Source: Microcyclospora pomicola (lineage: Eukaryota; Ascomycota; Dothideomycetes; Capnodiales). From it: a stretch of DNA of 64,000 nt. The notes beneath the pieces were generated by a model, which was not told where the DNA came from, made no database searches, and was given only the letters and a program-made list of their open reading frames with translations. Positions 42,713 to 52,214 of the stretch are shown here, piece after piece. How positions within the stretch are numbered: position 1 is the stretch's first letter; each line of letters begins with the position of its first letter. The position numbers and the translations under genes are program-made. Location of the stretch: assembly GCA_002786065.1 (NCBI GenBank), contig NHNY01000002.1:434001-498000 (forward strand), given 5' to 3'.

Positions 42713-45700
42713 ATGTCTGGATTCAAAGCTTTGAACATCGAATCGGATGACGAGTCTGATATCGAGGTCGATGACACCAAGGAGATTCAGATCGAGGATG
42801 CCCTCAAACTGTATCAGAATGCTCTCAAGTATCATGCAGAAGGGCCTGCTTCCTTCGACAAAGCTGCGAACGCCTACAAACAGCTTTTCGACTCCGAGAT
42901 CTTCAAATATCCAGAGTCACAGCCGGAGCTGCGCAGGATCGAGCTCTACGGACCTGTGACAGAACCGGAAGAATACTACTGGGATGACCTGGAAGTAGGC
43001 GGACCAGTAGTCACGAGTAGTGGCGCCGATACAGGACCAAGCACTCTACCTCAAATACTGCACTTGTCACACAAGAATTATGCGCAGTTCAAGATGGAAT
43101 ACTTGTCCGCGCAGATCGATGACTTACAAGTCGATCTGCAAAACCTGTTGGCCGATGCTTCATCTGCACTCGACCATTTTGTTCAGGCACTGGACAAAGA
43201 TGACACGGATCTGGATCTATGGCGCCGGACCGCTTCCGTGAGCGGTGTACTCAGTAGTAAGCGCATTGCTCGGTTTTGCCTAGAAGCTGTGCTGGATGGT
43301 GACGATGATGGTCTCAATGGAGTCATGTCTCTGTCAGGTTTAGAAGACAGACTTGCGGGCGAGCAACTGAGGGATCTTGTCACCAGCTTAGAAGATCGAC
43401 TATCACTCCTACAAGCACCTCTACCAGCAGGGAACAGAAAGGTCTTGTCTAACATCCTGAAGCAGAGACTGGACATATATCAGAAAGTCACTACTCGCGA
43501 GAAAGTGTTGCATAACCCACGAAGCGCACTTAAGCAGCAGATGCAGCAGCCTAAAAGGATCGCACTCAAGATGCCTTCAGACTGGGCTGAAGCTGGCGAT
43601 CTGTTGCTGCTTCACCTCATGGCGGAGCAACACGGTACTGGGCCAAGTGCTCCTGCATCTGCCATATCTTTCGACTTGAACGAAAATGCAATGCATGAAG
43701 TACGAATGACCGAACCTGACGTTTCAGTCCAGCCAGATGAAACAAGTGCCAGTTTGGCAGGGCAAGATCCAATACCAGCAGCTGTTGAAAGCAAGATAGT
43801 GATTGAACAGATCGAAGACAAATCTCCTGAGCCGAATGACGTAGACCAAGTGCCGAACGACACGCCTGAGAATCCCGCACCGAAGGTTGCAGCGACCACG
43901 GAGGGCTCCTCAATCACATTGCCATCTAGGAAACGATCAGGAGACACTGCTGGCATACCCGACACCACAGACGAAGGACGTGCAAGAAGCAAGCGCATTC
44001 GAGCCCGTGACTCAACTACAGACGCTGTTGACACAAGACAAGCGATCATCGATGCCAATATCCGTTGGGAGTATGAGCAGCAACTGAACGAATTCCAAGC
44101 TGCAGATGACTGGATGTTCGAGACCGTGGGCAATCTGTTCGAAAGGATTGGTATCACGGGATTCGAAGCTGGTAAAGACATACGCCTAGAAATACAATCT
44201 TTGCAAGACGAAACAGGCTCTCCTTCGGCACCTTCTGTTGTATCTGCTGCCCATTCACTTGGCATGGTACGGAAAACTATCTTCGATTTCCTTACTGATT
44301 TTAACGATACTGTCGCACGTTCACTTTTGGACGGAGGCCAAAGTCTCGAAAGCGGTCTTGGTGGTTCTGGTATATCTGGTGCTTGCACTGGATCTCTCAC
44401 GCACGGGACAAGCGCGCGAGCTACCACTAAGCTCTCGCTAGTACCGAACGATGGTCTGTCAGAGCTATTGAGGCATGTTAACAACAGCTGGCTATTATTG
44501 CACGAGGTCGTATGGGAGTGGCTGACGCGATTGCTAAGGCCTGATGTAGTAGTGCACGAAGCCAGCACATACACTCACTTCCTTTGGCCAGATGATCTCA
44601 AAAGAGTGGTTGTACGAGCCATCGTGAATTTCGATGAGAGCATTTATGTATGCGCCAAGCAAGAGATTGACTTGGCTAGACTCGGATCACAAAGTCCACA
44701 AGCGGAGGCTCGTCCTGCAATCACGAGCTCGGTCGAGGTCGTGCAATCACTGTTCGAATTGCATCTCGACATCTTCACACTAATAAAACAGCCCAACAGT
44801 GGTGTTGACATCGAGACGATTGCAGACCAGAAAGACCGGCTACAGCGCTGGGCCGATCTTGCTCAGGATGCAATGCGACATTACTCTGTCCGAATGCTTC
44901 GCAATGAATCCGATCAGCTATCTTTACGATTTCTGTGGGCGATCACTTTTTACATGAGCGCCTCCGATGACGTTGCACAGGATCATGTCGTTGAATGTAT
45001 GAGCGACTTGCGTACCAATTTTGAGTCAGCTGGCGAGCCTGTGATCTACCTTCAGAACAACGCGATAATGCCCGAGTTGAGCGTTGCCGCTTTGGATCGA
45101 GAAGTCTCCAGGCTCACCACGAAAGATTTCTTCCTGAAAGTGTCCACTCAGGGCACGCAGGATCCTGCCTCCATTATTGAAAATCTCGAGCCTCTACTAG
45201 AGTCTCTCGATATACGTCCGGACAATCTAGAAAGCATTGCCAATGAAATAGTGACAGATCGACAGTATGTTTCGCCGGAGCTTGTCAGGTTCCTGCAGGG
45301 AAGTGACCTGTCCATGCGGCTATTGCTCTGGTCACAACTCACAGAAGCCTACGAGTCCATCGATTACGAGCCGATGGTAGTTTCCTGCTCACTCAAAGTC
45401 ATGCGTACGATACTGAATGAGCTCAAGTTGAGTCCATTTACTGACTTGGGTCTACTGGAGCGACGAACCACTGTTCTTGCTAGTCTGGGCTTGTTGCAAA
45501 GTATGACAGCCAAAATCCTTTCGATCGTCCAGGCATCAGTCAAAGCGCTAGAGTGTCTCGATGGCGTGGGGTTGCAGGACGCTGTAGAAGTTTTCGGAGA
45601 AATCTTGCAGCTGCTCCAGGTATTCAACGTCTTCGAAGACTCAATCCGTGTGGGTCAGAGTCAACCGCCAACCCTAGCAAATGGCCTGCCAAGTATGTCA

Positions 45701-48493
45701 TTTGGACCAGTACTTGCTTTGATACACGATCTACAGATCCAGGTTTGGATGATACTTTACGCCTTGCTTAGGGAAGCAATTGAACAGAACCGCGAGCTGT
45801 TCCCGTCCCCCGCAGAAGACCGGTTTGAGTTCTTGCGATGCGTCCATCGCAACCTGGGTCTGCGCGGCATATGTGGCGAACTCAATCGTGCATTCATACG
45901 TATGCTGAGAGAGGAGTTCATGCGTATGACCCACGTCGAAGGGTACGATAGTGAGCATGCTCAGGTGCTCTACGATCTATATGGCCTCAACTGCTTCATC
46001 AAGCCTTCATATGAGCTCATTGAGCATAAATGCACTCATGATGCATTTTTGGAGCGCGGTGTAGCGATGCAGGCCATCGATCTGCTGATATTGCAAGCAG
46101 CAAAACTGCCCATCAAAGAACTGATCAAACACCCCCTCAAAGATACTATCGAAAAAGTGCACGGTGTTGCACCTCGAAAGAAGCCAACGGAAGCGATCTT
46201 AAGGAACAGAGAGGTCTACCGTGCGTTCTTGAAGTCTCCAATCATTCCAATCGATATTTTTAATTGCTTGAAGGGCGAAGGCAATCAACTTGACAACATT
46301 CCAATCCCTAAAGAAGATGCGTTGCTTACGTCGAAAGGCTGGTTTTTCCTCATGGGTCACATCTCCCTCACCAAATACCGTTCTCAGAAAAGAACTGCTC
46401 CAGCTCCAACAGAAGATCTTGATATTGCAATCGCATTCTTCATGCAGGATCTTGAATTCAGCATGGATAATTGGGAGACCTGGTTCCGGCTCGCACAGGC
46501 TTACGACTCCAAGATCGAAGAGAGCGTTGTATGGTCTGCGGAAAAGCTGAACAACAACATGGCCGAGCTGGTACTGTTACAGAGATCTGCTATTCATTCC
46601 TACATCATGGCGACTGCGCTTGCTCATAGATCTGCATCTCTTGTGCCCGAGACCTCGGAAAAGCTGACGGAGCTGTACCATGACTTCGGCTGTCGCCTCT
46701 ACAGCTCATCAAGGCCACCTTTCGATATGCTGCCCTTTTCCATGGATGAAAGCGAGCGATTCACTACCCCTGTCTTAACTGGGGTCATTGGAAAAGGGAG
46801 ATCGTGGGAGCCTCTTCGGCTGTTTACGACCTGGAAGCTGGCCAAGCACTTTTTCCTAAAAGCCGCTCCTGGCAAACCGGAAAGCTGGACCCTACATTTC
46901 ATGCTCGGCAAATGTCTGTGGAAGATGCATGATGCTCCAAGCCAGGTCAGGGCGCACGACGCAGCACCTTCGGCGGAAAGTGTTTTGGAATGTTTCATTC
47001 GAGCCATTGAGTTGATACCAGACAAGAAAGACAGTCGAGAGAAACGTGAGCCGATTCTTGAGCCACACTATAAGTTGGCTTGCATCGTGCACAAGATGAT
47101 GGAAAGACATACCATAAGTCTTGACCAAGCACGAGAAGCGCTCACCCATACACCGTATGCGCGTACGGTCAGCTTCCCGCAAACATCGGATGCTAATGAC
47201 TGGACACCATATATACTTGGCGTTCTGAAAAACCTTCGCGTTGCCGACAAGTCAAATTGGCATCATAGGATGATCGTCAGAATGGCCCACATTGTGTATC
47301 GCGAGGGCCTCGCTACTGGTGGCGAGCAGGTAGGCGCGGCCGCGGCTAAGCATGAGCTCACTCAGCAACTTTTCACCAAAACGATGGTATTACAAGTTTG
47401 GCGACCAGAATGCGAGCGTGCTGGACGACACTTCGTGTTCACAGCGCGATACACTCGGTTCTTTTACAACATGCTAGAGAAACTGAAGGATCACGCCAGC
47501 CTTGAGGCACTTATTCGCAGGGTGCGAAGGCGCCCTCATGATGTTTTTGAGCATAGCCTCATCTGGCAAGAGATTTGTAGTGCCTACTTACGACTACTCC
47601 GCCTCCGCTCCGAGGTTCCAGAAGGACTTGAGACAGCAACGTTCAGTAACACTGCGCACGACGAATTCATGTCACGGAAAGGTGCGCTGGAGAAATGGAT
47701 GCAGACACAAGATCCTGGCACCTCGACCACATTGGATGTGCTACGTGATGTTCAAGAGCTGAAGAAGATCAACCAGGGCTTGATGAAACCGGCAGTCATT
47801 GATGACCTGATCGGCGACGCTTACGCACTGCTATACACAACAGTTGGGAGGGATTTGTGGATAAACGGCGGCCGCGAAAAAGCTGAAGAAGACATTCGAC
47901 GTCAGCGCATGAATCTGAGTCATCTCATGAATATGGACGGCGTGACTGAAGGTGGTGCCGCCCAGGGCCCTGCCTCGGGACCAACAGACCTTCCTCCTCG
48001 TCGCAAGATCGGTGTCGGTCGCCGCGAAGTGCGCTCGACTGCAGAAGCATGTATACAGAAAGCGGCGCCTAATGCATCTCCTGCTTTGAGGACTGCAGGT
48101 ACAAGCACCAGGACCCTGGTCTCTGTGATGATTGACCAGAGCCGAACAAATGGCGAGGGGCTTACACCTGCGGATAACAGTGCTCCAGGTAGTGTGCATG
48201 ATAGCGCTGATGACGAGAGCGAACTCAGTGAGCTCGAGGAGGAAGGCGAAGGAGACGAAGAGCCCGAGCAAATGGTCGAAGACCCCCCGAAGCGTCTTTT
48301 GTTTCCTGGCTTGGTAGAAACCGACAAGCAGGAATCACAGGAAGACAGTCCAGGGTTCGAGACAGCGGGAGAAGGTGCTTCGCCGCAGGAAGACCATGGG
48401 CAGGAAGAAGAGGAGGAGGCGCAGGAGGAGGAGCAGGAGGAGGAGGAGGAGACTGTCGAAGGTGCCGCGGAGGACAACCACGTTGCCGAATAG
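42713..48493 (+). CDS. HIR3: Histone transcription regulator 3 homologue (HIR complex subunit, CABIN1 family)
   Basis: Large scaffold subunit of the HIR histone chaperone complex, which deposits H3-H4 outside replication and represses histone genes. One exon, 1926 aa, the usual size. The N-terminus (MSGFKALNIESDDES, DDTKEIQIEDALKLYQNAL) is characteristic, and TPR-like helical repeats follow. A disordered basic insert (SRKRSGDTAG to SKRIRARD) lies around residues 400-440. The helical body continues (RQAIIDANIRWEYEQ, LEFSMDNWETWFRLAQ, HYKLACIVHKMM) to about residue 1760. The tail is strongly acidic, with a near-pure Glu run encoded by a gag/gga microsatellite near 48405-48455. The upstream open frame lacks a better ATG. 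Confidence 0.92.
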   Translation: MSGFKALNIESDDESDIEVDDTKEIQIEDALKLYQNALKYHAEGPASFDKAANAYKQLFDSEIFKYPESQPELRRIELYGPVTEPEEYYWDDLEVGGPVVTSSGADTGPSTLPQILHLSHKNYAQFKMEYLSAQIDDLQVDLQNLLADASSALDHFVQALDKDDTDLDLWRRTASVSGVLSSKRIARFCLEAVLDGDDDGLNGVMSLSGLEDRLAGEQLRDLVTSLEDRLSLLQAPLPAGNRKVLSNILKQRLDIYQKVTTREKVLHNPRSALKQQMQQPKRIALKMPSDWAEAGDLLLLHLMAEQHGTGPSAPASAISFDLNENAMHEVRMTEPDVSVQPDETSASLAGQDPIPAAVESKIVIEQIEDKSPEPNDVDQVPNDTPENPAPKVAATTEGSSITLPSRKRSGDTAGIPDTTDEGRARSKRIRARDSTTDAVDTRQAIIDANIRWEYEQQLNEFQAADDWMFETVGNLFERIGITGFEAGKDIRLEIQSLQDETGSPSAPSVVSAAHSLGMVRKTIFDFLTDFNDTVARSLLDGGQSLESGLGGSGISGACTGSLTHGTSARATTKLSLVPNDGLSELLRHVNNSWLLLHEVVWEWLTRLLRPDVVVHEASTYTHFLWPDDLKRVVVRAIVNFDESIYVCAKQEIDLARLGSQSPQAEARPAITSSVEVVQSLFELHLDIFTLIKQPNSGVDIETIADQKDRLQRWADLAQDAMRHYSVRMLRNESDQLSLRFLWAITFYMSASDDVAQDHVVECMSDLRTNFESAGEPVIYLQNNAIMPELSVAALDREVSRLTTKDFFLKVSTQGTQDPASIIENLEPLLESLDIRPDNLESIANEIVTDRQYVSPELVRFLQGSDLSMRLLLWSQLTEAYESIDYEPMVVSCSLKVMRTILNELKLSPFTDLGLLERRTTVLASLGLLQSMTAKILSIVQASVKALECLDGVGLQDAVEVFGEILQLLQVFNVFEDSIRVGQSQPPTLANGLPSMSFGPVLALIHDLQIQVWMILYALLREAIEQNRELFPSPAEDRFEFLRCVHRNLGLRGICGELNRAFIRMLREEFMRMTHVEGYDSEHAQVLYDLYGLNCFIKPSYELIEHKCTHDAFLERGVAMQAIDLLILQAAKLPIKELIKHPLKDTIEKVHGVAPRKKPTEAILRNREVYRAFLKSPIIPIDIFNCLKGEGNQLDNIPIPKEDALLTSKGWFFLMGHISLTKYRSQKRTAPAPTEDLDIAIAFFMQDLEFSMDNWETWFRLAQAYDSKIEESVVWSAEKLNNNMAELVLLQRSAIHSYIMATALAHRSASLVPETSEKLTELYHDFGCRLYSSSRPPFDMLPFSMDESERFTTPVLTGVIGKGRSWEPLRLFTTWKLAKHFFLKAAPGKPESWTLHFMLGKCLWKMHDAPSQVRAHDAAPSAESVLECFIRAIELIPDKKDSREKREPILEPHYKLACIVHKMMERHTISLDQAREALTHTPYARTVSFPQTSDANDWTPYILGVLKNLRVADKSNWHHRMIVRMAHIVYREGLATGGEQVGAAAAKHELTQQLFTKTMVLQVWRPECERAGRHFVFTARYTRFFYNMLEKLKDHASLEALIRRVRRRPHDVFEHSLIWQEICSAYLRLLRLRSEVPEGLETATFSNTAHDEFMSRKGALEKWMQTQDPGTSTTLDVLRDVQELKKINQGLMKPAVIDDLIGDAYALLYTTVGRDLWINGGREKAEEDIRRQRMNLSHLMNMDGVTEGGAAQGPASGPTDLPPRRKIGVGRREVRSTAEACIQKAAPNASPALRTAGTSTRTLVSVMIDQSRTNGEGLTPADNSAPGSVHDSADDESELSELEEEGEGDEEPEQMVEDPPKRLLFPGLVETDKQESQEDSPGFETAGEGASPQEDHGQEEEEEAQEEEQEEEEETVEGAAEDNHVAE

Positions 48494-49118
48494 AGAACGC
48501 GGCACCTTGTCAGCATAGTATTTGCTATCGTACGGCTTTGGGTTCGCCTCCTAGACCCTCTGTATTCATAAACCATGCATTTGCCGGCATAGCTACCCAG
48601 AACAACTCTATAGACATTTGCATGCTAGGTACTTTGAGATTTCTCTACACGGATCGGTTTGCAACTTTCTGTGCAGCGACGGAACGTCGAGTGTGTACCA
48701 TAAGGTATTCGACAAAGTCAGATTCATGGACCAAACACCGTTTCGTGACCAGAGCATGCCTCGAACGCTGATAACATACCTAGTCGTACGAACAGTTTCT
48801 ACGAATGGAAGCCTTGAGGACTATTACAAGATGCTCGACGGAAAGCTTACTTGAACAACATTTCGTCGAACGCGCCGTGGCCTTTGCTTCGCAAGGCATA
48901 CGTGCGCTTTCTGGTGGCAAGCAGCAGCCCCCAGTCTTATCAGCAGGTCTCAATTACAGAATATCCTTGTCATTTCTTGATCCAGCAATACGTATGTACC
49001 GAAGGATTGAATGTGAGAACCACGCATAATTAATTCACTTGATGCCACACTAACTCCTGGCCAGTCGGTTTAGGTGTGTATTATATATTGAACAACAAAA
49101 TACGTGAAGCTAAATGAT
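48494..49118. other. Intergenic, no gene seen
   Basis: About 625 bp between HIR3 and the tRNA gene. Several short overlapping frames, none recognisable. Confidence 0.4.
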
Positions 49119-49199
49119 GCCCGAATAGCTCAGTGGTAGAGCGTGCCACTCGTACCTTACGCCATGGTAAGGTCCCCGTTTCGATCACGGGTTTGGGCT
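49119..49199 (+). tRNA. tRNA-Thr(CGT) with a 9-nt intron
   Basis: The cloverleaf folds fully. Acceptor GCCCGAA pairs with TTTGGGC (one G-T pair). The D arm is GCTC/GAGC with loop AGTGGTA. The anticodon stem is TGCCA/TGGTA with loop CTCGTA...A and anticodon CGT at 49151-49153. The intron 49155-49163 sits one base 3' of the anticodon and contains TACG, which can pair with the anticodon region as in other nuclear tRNA introns. The variable loop is AGGTC, and the T arm is CCCGT/ACGGG with loop TTCGATC. The T53-A61 pair replaces the nearly universal G53-C61. A Pol III terminator follows. Confidence 0.9.
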
Positions 49200-49206
49200 C
49201 ATTTGC

Positions 49207-49223
49207 TTTTGCCTTTTTTTTTT
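49207..49223 (+). terminator. RNA polymerase III terminator of tRNA-Thr
   Basis: A T4 run at 49207-49210 is followed by a T10 run at 49214-49223, starting 8 bases after the tRNA 3' end. Confidence 0.8.
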
Positions 49224-52104
49224 CTCTCTCCGCATGAGCAGTCGACTCAGAGATCATTGTTCCTGGCATTACATATACTGCGTCGGAGAGAAAGTGAACA
49301 ACGAAACCCATTGCAGGACTTCTGAAGTCAACCAGAGATCTACCGGAAGTGCAACATTCGATAGACGACGATCGCGACCGGGATCATTTTAGCTTGAGCT
49401 TTACTTGCTCAAGCTTCCACATGGGCAAGCAGCCACCCATGAAACTACGGTATACCTTGCCGAAGCATTGAGTGAACTTCTATCGAGCACGAGAGTACAA
49501 ATGGTTGCTGCTGGACTGCAGGATTGCATCGCCTGGAACGCTGGTAACGGATAGTACGAGGACAACATACTTAGGTAGGCGGCGACCAAACAGGCGACCG
49601 CGACTATGTACGATCGAAATCGCGATACGTGATGAGACATAGCCGCTGTGCAAAGATAGTGCCCACACGATCTCATCATACATGATCATGAGGGTGCTTC
49701 CACAATTCTGACGTGCTTGGTTGGATGGTCATGGGAATCAATGCCAGGGCGTGGCCTGAATTGGATTCAGAGCAGGCGAGGACTGCGAAGATTCATGCTT
49801 GCACAGATGCATCAGCACCATGTCAGCGTCATTTTCACCGTTCAAACTGCCTAAAGGGCGAGATGGAAGCATTTTTCCGCATAGAAGCTGAGATCTAAAC
49901 AATGGAAGGTAAACAAGCACAATCAGGAGCGCATACCGGACGACAACTGACAAGCATCCTCGGTCAGAATTCCAAACATGCGCAAGCCGTGCAGTGTGTA
50001 CATGCATGCTTATTACCTTTGAGCTATAGTGATGCTGTGTACCTAACATCACATATATACGCAGCGTCGCCCATGGTTTCCGTTAACATCATTCGGATGC
50101 AAGTCTCCGGATTTTGCTTTGCATACGCGACTATCACGCGTCTAGCGAGTGCTGGTGCATTTGTTCTTAAGTCAAGGTTTGGCATTAGGTTTGATGGAGG
50201 GCTGACTTGTTCGGTAATGTACGGATGAACTAGGTTAATTACATGACTATAGCCCACGGCTTGTCAAAGCCGGACCAGTAGCAGACGAAGGGGAAGAAGA
50301 CTTTTGCAGTCTCCAGAGGCAGCCTCGGCGTAGAAGCAGAATCATCGTGCGATCATAGATGTGATTTCTAGCATCTGATGGTTTTGACAGGTCCGCCACG
50401 GTAATGCTTGGATGTGCGCAAAAGAACTTGTCATCCCCGTGGGATTGGCAGCGCACCTCAGCTGTCAGGCTATGAACATCATCCCTTTGCCGTGCATTCC
50501 GACGCAATCAATCTCGAATGCTGTGACTGGAGACAAAGGAGCCGACCTATCACCGAAACACAATCACACATGACAGAGGACGCAGTCTGTGCTCGCCTCA
50601 TACCAAGACAAGTGTTGTCCTGGACTCTTGAAGTTCTTGATTCTGGCAGTTGTTTCCAGGAATGATGGCAGAGGTACCGAAGAGCAGATCATCGAGATGA
50701 ACGACACGACGAATGCACAGGTGCCGGTACACTAGTATCACTGCGCCCGGCCCGCCGTACGCACCAGGAACCAAGCCGACGGGATCTGAACGCCGGGGAC
50801 AGACAGGTCCAGCAGTCGATGTGATTGGCAGGCACCCAACGGTCATGGCCCTGCAGCCGTGCGGCCATGCAGCGGAATCATCGTCGGGAAGTCCGCCCCC
50901 TGACAGGCATTTCACCCGACCCCAGCTCTCTTGTCTCTGCCGCCTTCGATGCTCATTTCGGGCGGGGCTGAAACGGCCTTGTGCCATTCCGGGCGGTGCA
51001 TGCAGCATGGGAGTGCGAGAGAGAGCGTAGCAGAGTCATTGGACATGCAGAAGATGAAGCATAAGTAGAAGAAGCAACAGATCATACCTATCGCAGGGGC
51101 CGGTGTCTCGAAGCTCGACCTTGCTTCTCCGTTCGCGCTCGATCTCTTGGCGCGGCGGTACCTGCATTGGGCCCGGTTCGCGCAGAAGGATGTGAAACTG
51201 CAGCATAGTCGTAGTAGTGACACCCCCAACAACCAGACCATGTCTCAAAATGGGTCATCGTCGTCCTCCGCTGTTCACCCCTGGTCGTTCTTTCACTGAA
51301 CTAACATGCAGAGATATGGGGATTCGTCTGGAGCTGGCCGACCGCATTGCTCGAATCGACGTCCAGGAGTTGAGCAGGATCGAATATGCAGATGCGAGAC
51401 TAAAGGGACTGACTGAGATCCTTGCATGTCACATCCTCGTCCCCGTGATTCCATCCATCCCATTCGGCTGCTCTCGCTCTAGCGCGCGCGGCCGTGGATC
51501 ACTTCCGGGTCTCACTAGTCTCTCCTGACTGAGGTCCGCTCGTTCTGCCCACTGCCACCAACACCACCACTATCGTAACGACTATTATCACATCCCGTCG
51601 CCCGTCCCTTTACTGTCCTTGTGCTATACATTGACGTCTCACTCGTTCGCGTCCCACGCCCACACCGCACCCTGCTGTCCAGCAGGTCCTGTCCACGCGC
51701 TCCGCTGAGGGTGGTGTACCAGCCGGGAATCTCCTCCTGAGCTCGAGCCTCCATTCCATCCCTGCCGCAACTCCGCACCCGCTCGCCGCCGCTGCTCAAC
51801 ACCAGAGACGACACGAAATCTACAGCATCCCTCGCATTGCACGAAACCCCCTGTCGAGTGTCGCGCAACCTGCGGACCATTCACCGCTTGCACGACGTGT
51901 TTGGCAATGTGAAGTGGGCTGTTGTATGAGCGTGCAACCTTGAGGGTAGGAAGGATCGGCTGGCACCAGACCACAGTCACACAAAACACGTTCGACGCGG
52001 ACCCACCATACACTCTGTACCTCGAGAGCGAGGAACATTCACGTCCCACCCTGGAATCCTCTCTGAAGTGCTTGCAGGACCGGCTGGTCTCCTGCGCTGT
52101 CAAA
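49224..52104. other. Long gene-free region with probable 5' leader at its right end
   Basis: Almost 2.9 kb, the longest stretch without a supported gene. Between 49300 and 50600 there are only short frames. From about 50700 to 52100 the sequence becomes GC-rich. On the plus strand about 51500-51850 is rich in C and T (ctgcccactgccaccaacaccaccac), like a long 5' leader of the downstream gene. A 180-codon minus-strand frame (52181-51639) has no recognisable protein and is taken as chance. Confidence 0.45.
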
Positions 52105-52207
52105 GTAAGTTCCATCACCGAGCACACGATCAGCACTGCACGCTTGACCCTGCTTGCTCGATCGTTCCCAACATGGAGCACATGAGGATCTTTGCTGACC
52201 GACTCAG
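52105..52207 (+). other. Probable 5' UTR intron of the large disordered-protein gene
   Basis: Donor GTAAGT at 52105, branch CTGAC at 52196-52200 and acceptor CAG ending at 52207. The intron closes 7 nt before the ATG at 52215. It removes the upstream ATGs at 52173 and 52182. Confidence 0.5.
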
Positions 52208-52214
52208 CTTCATC

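Noticed and set aside
51639-52181. 180-codon minus-strand open frame
   Set aside because: It lies opposite the probable 5' leader of the large gene, is rich in Cys, Arg and Gly without any known motif, and is best explained by base composition.
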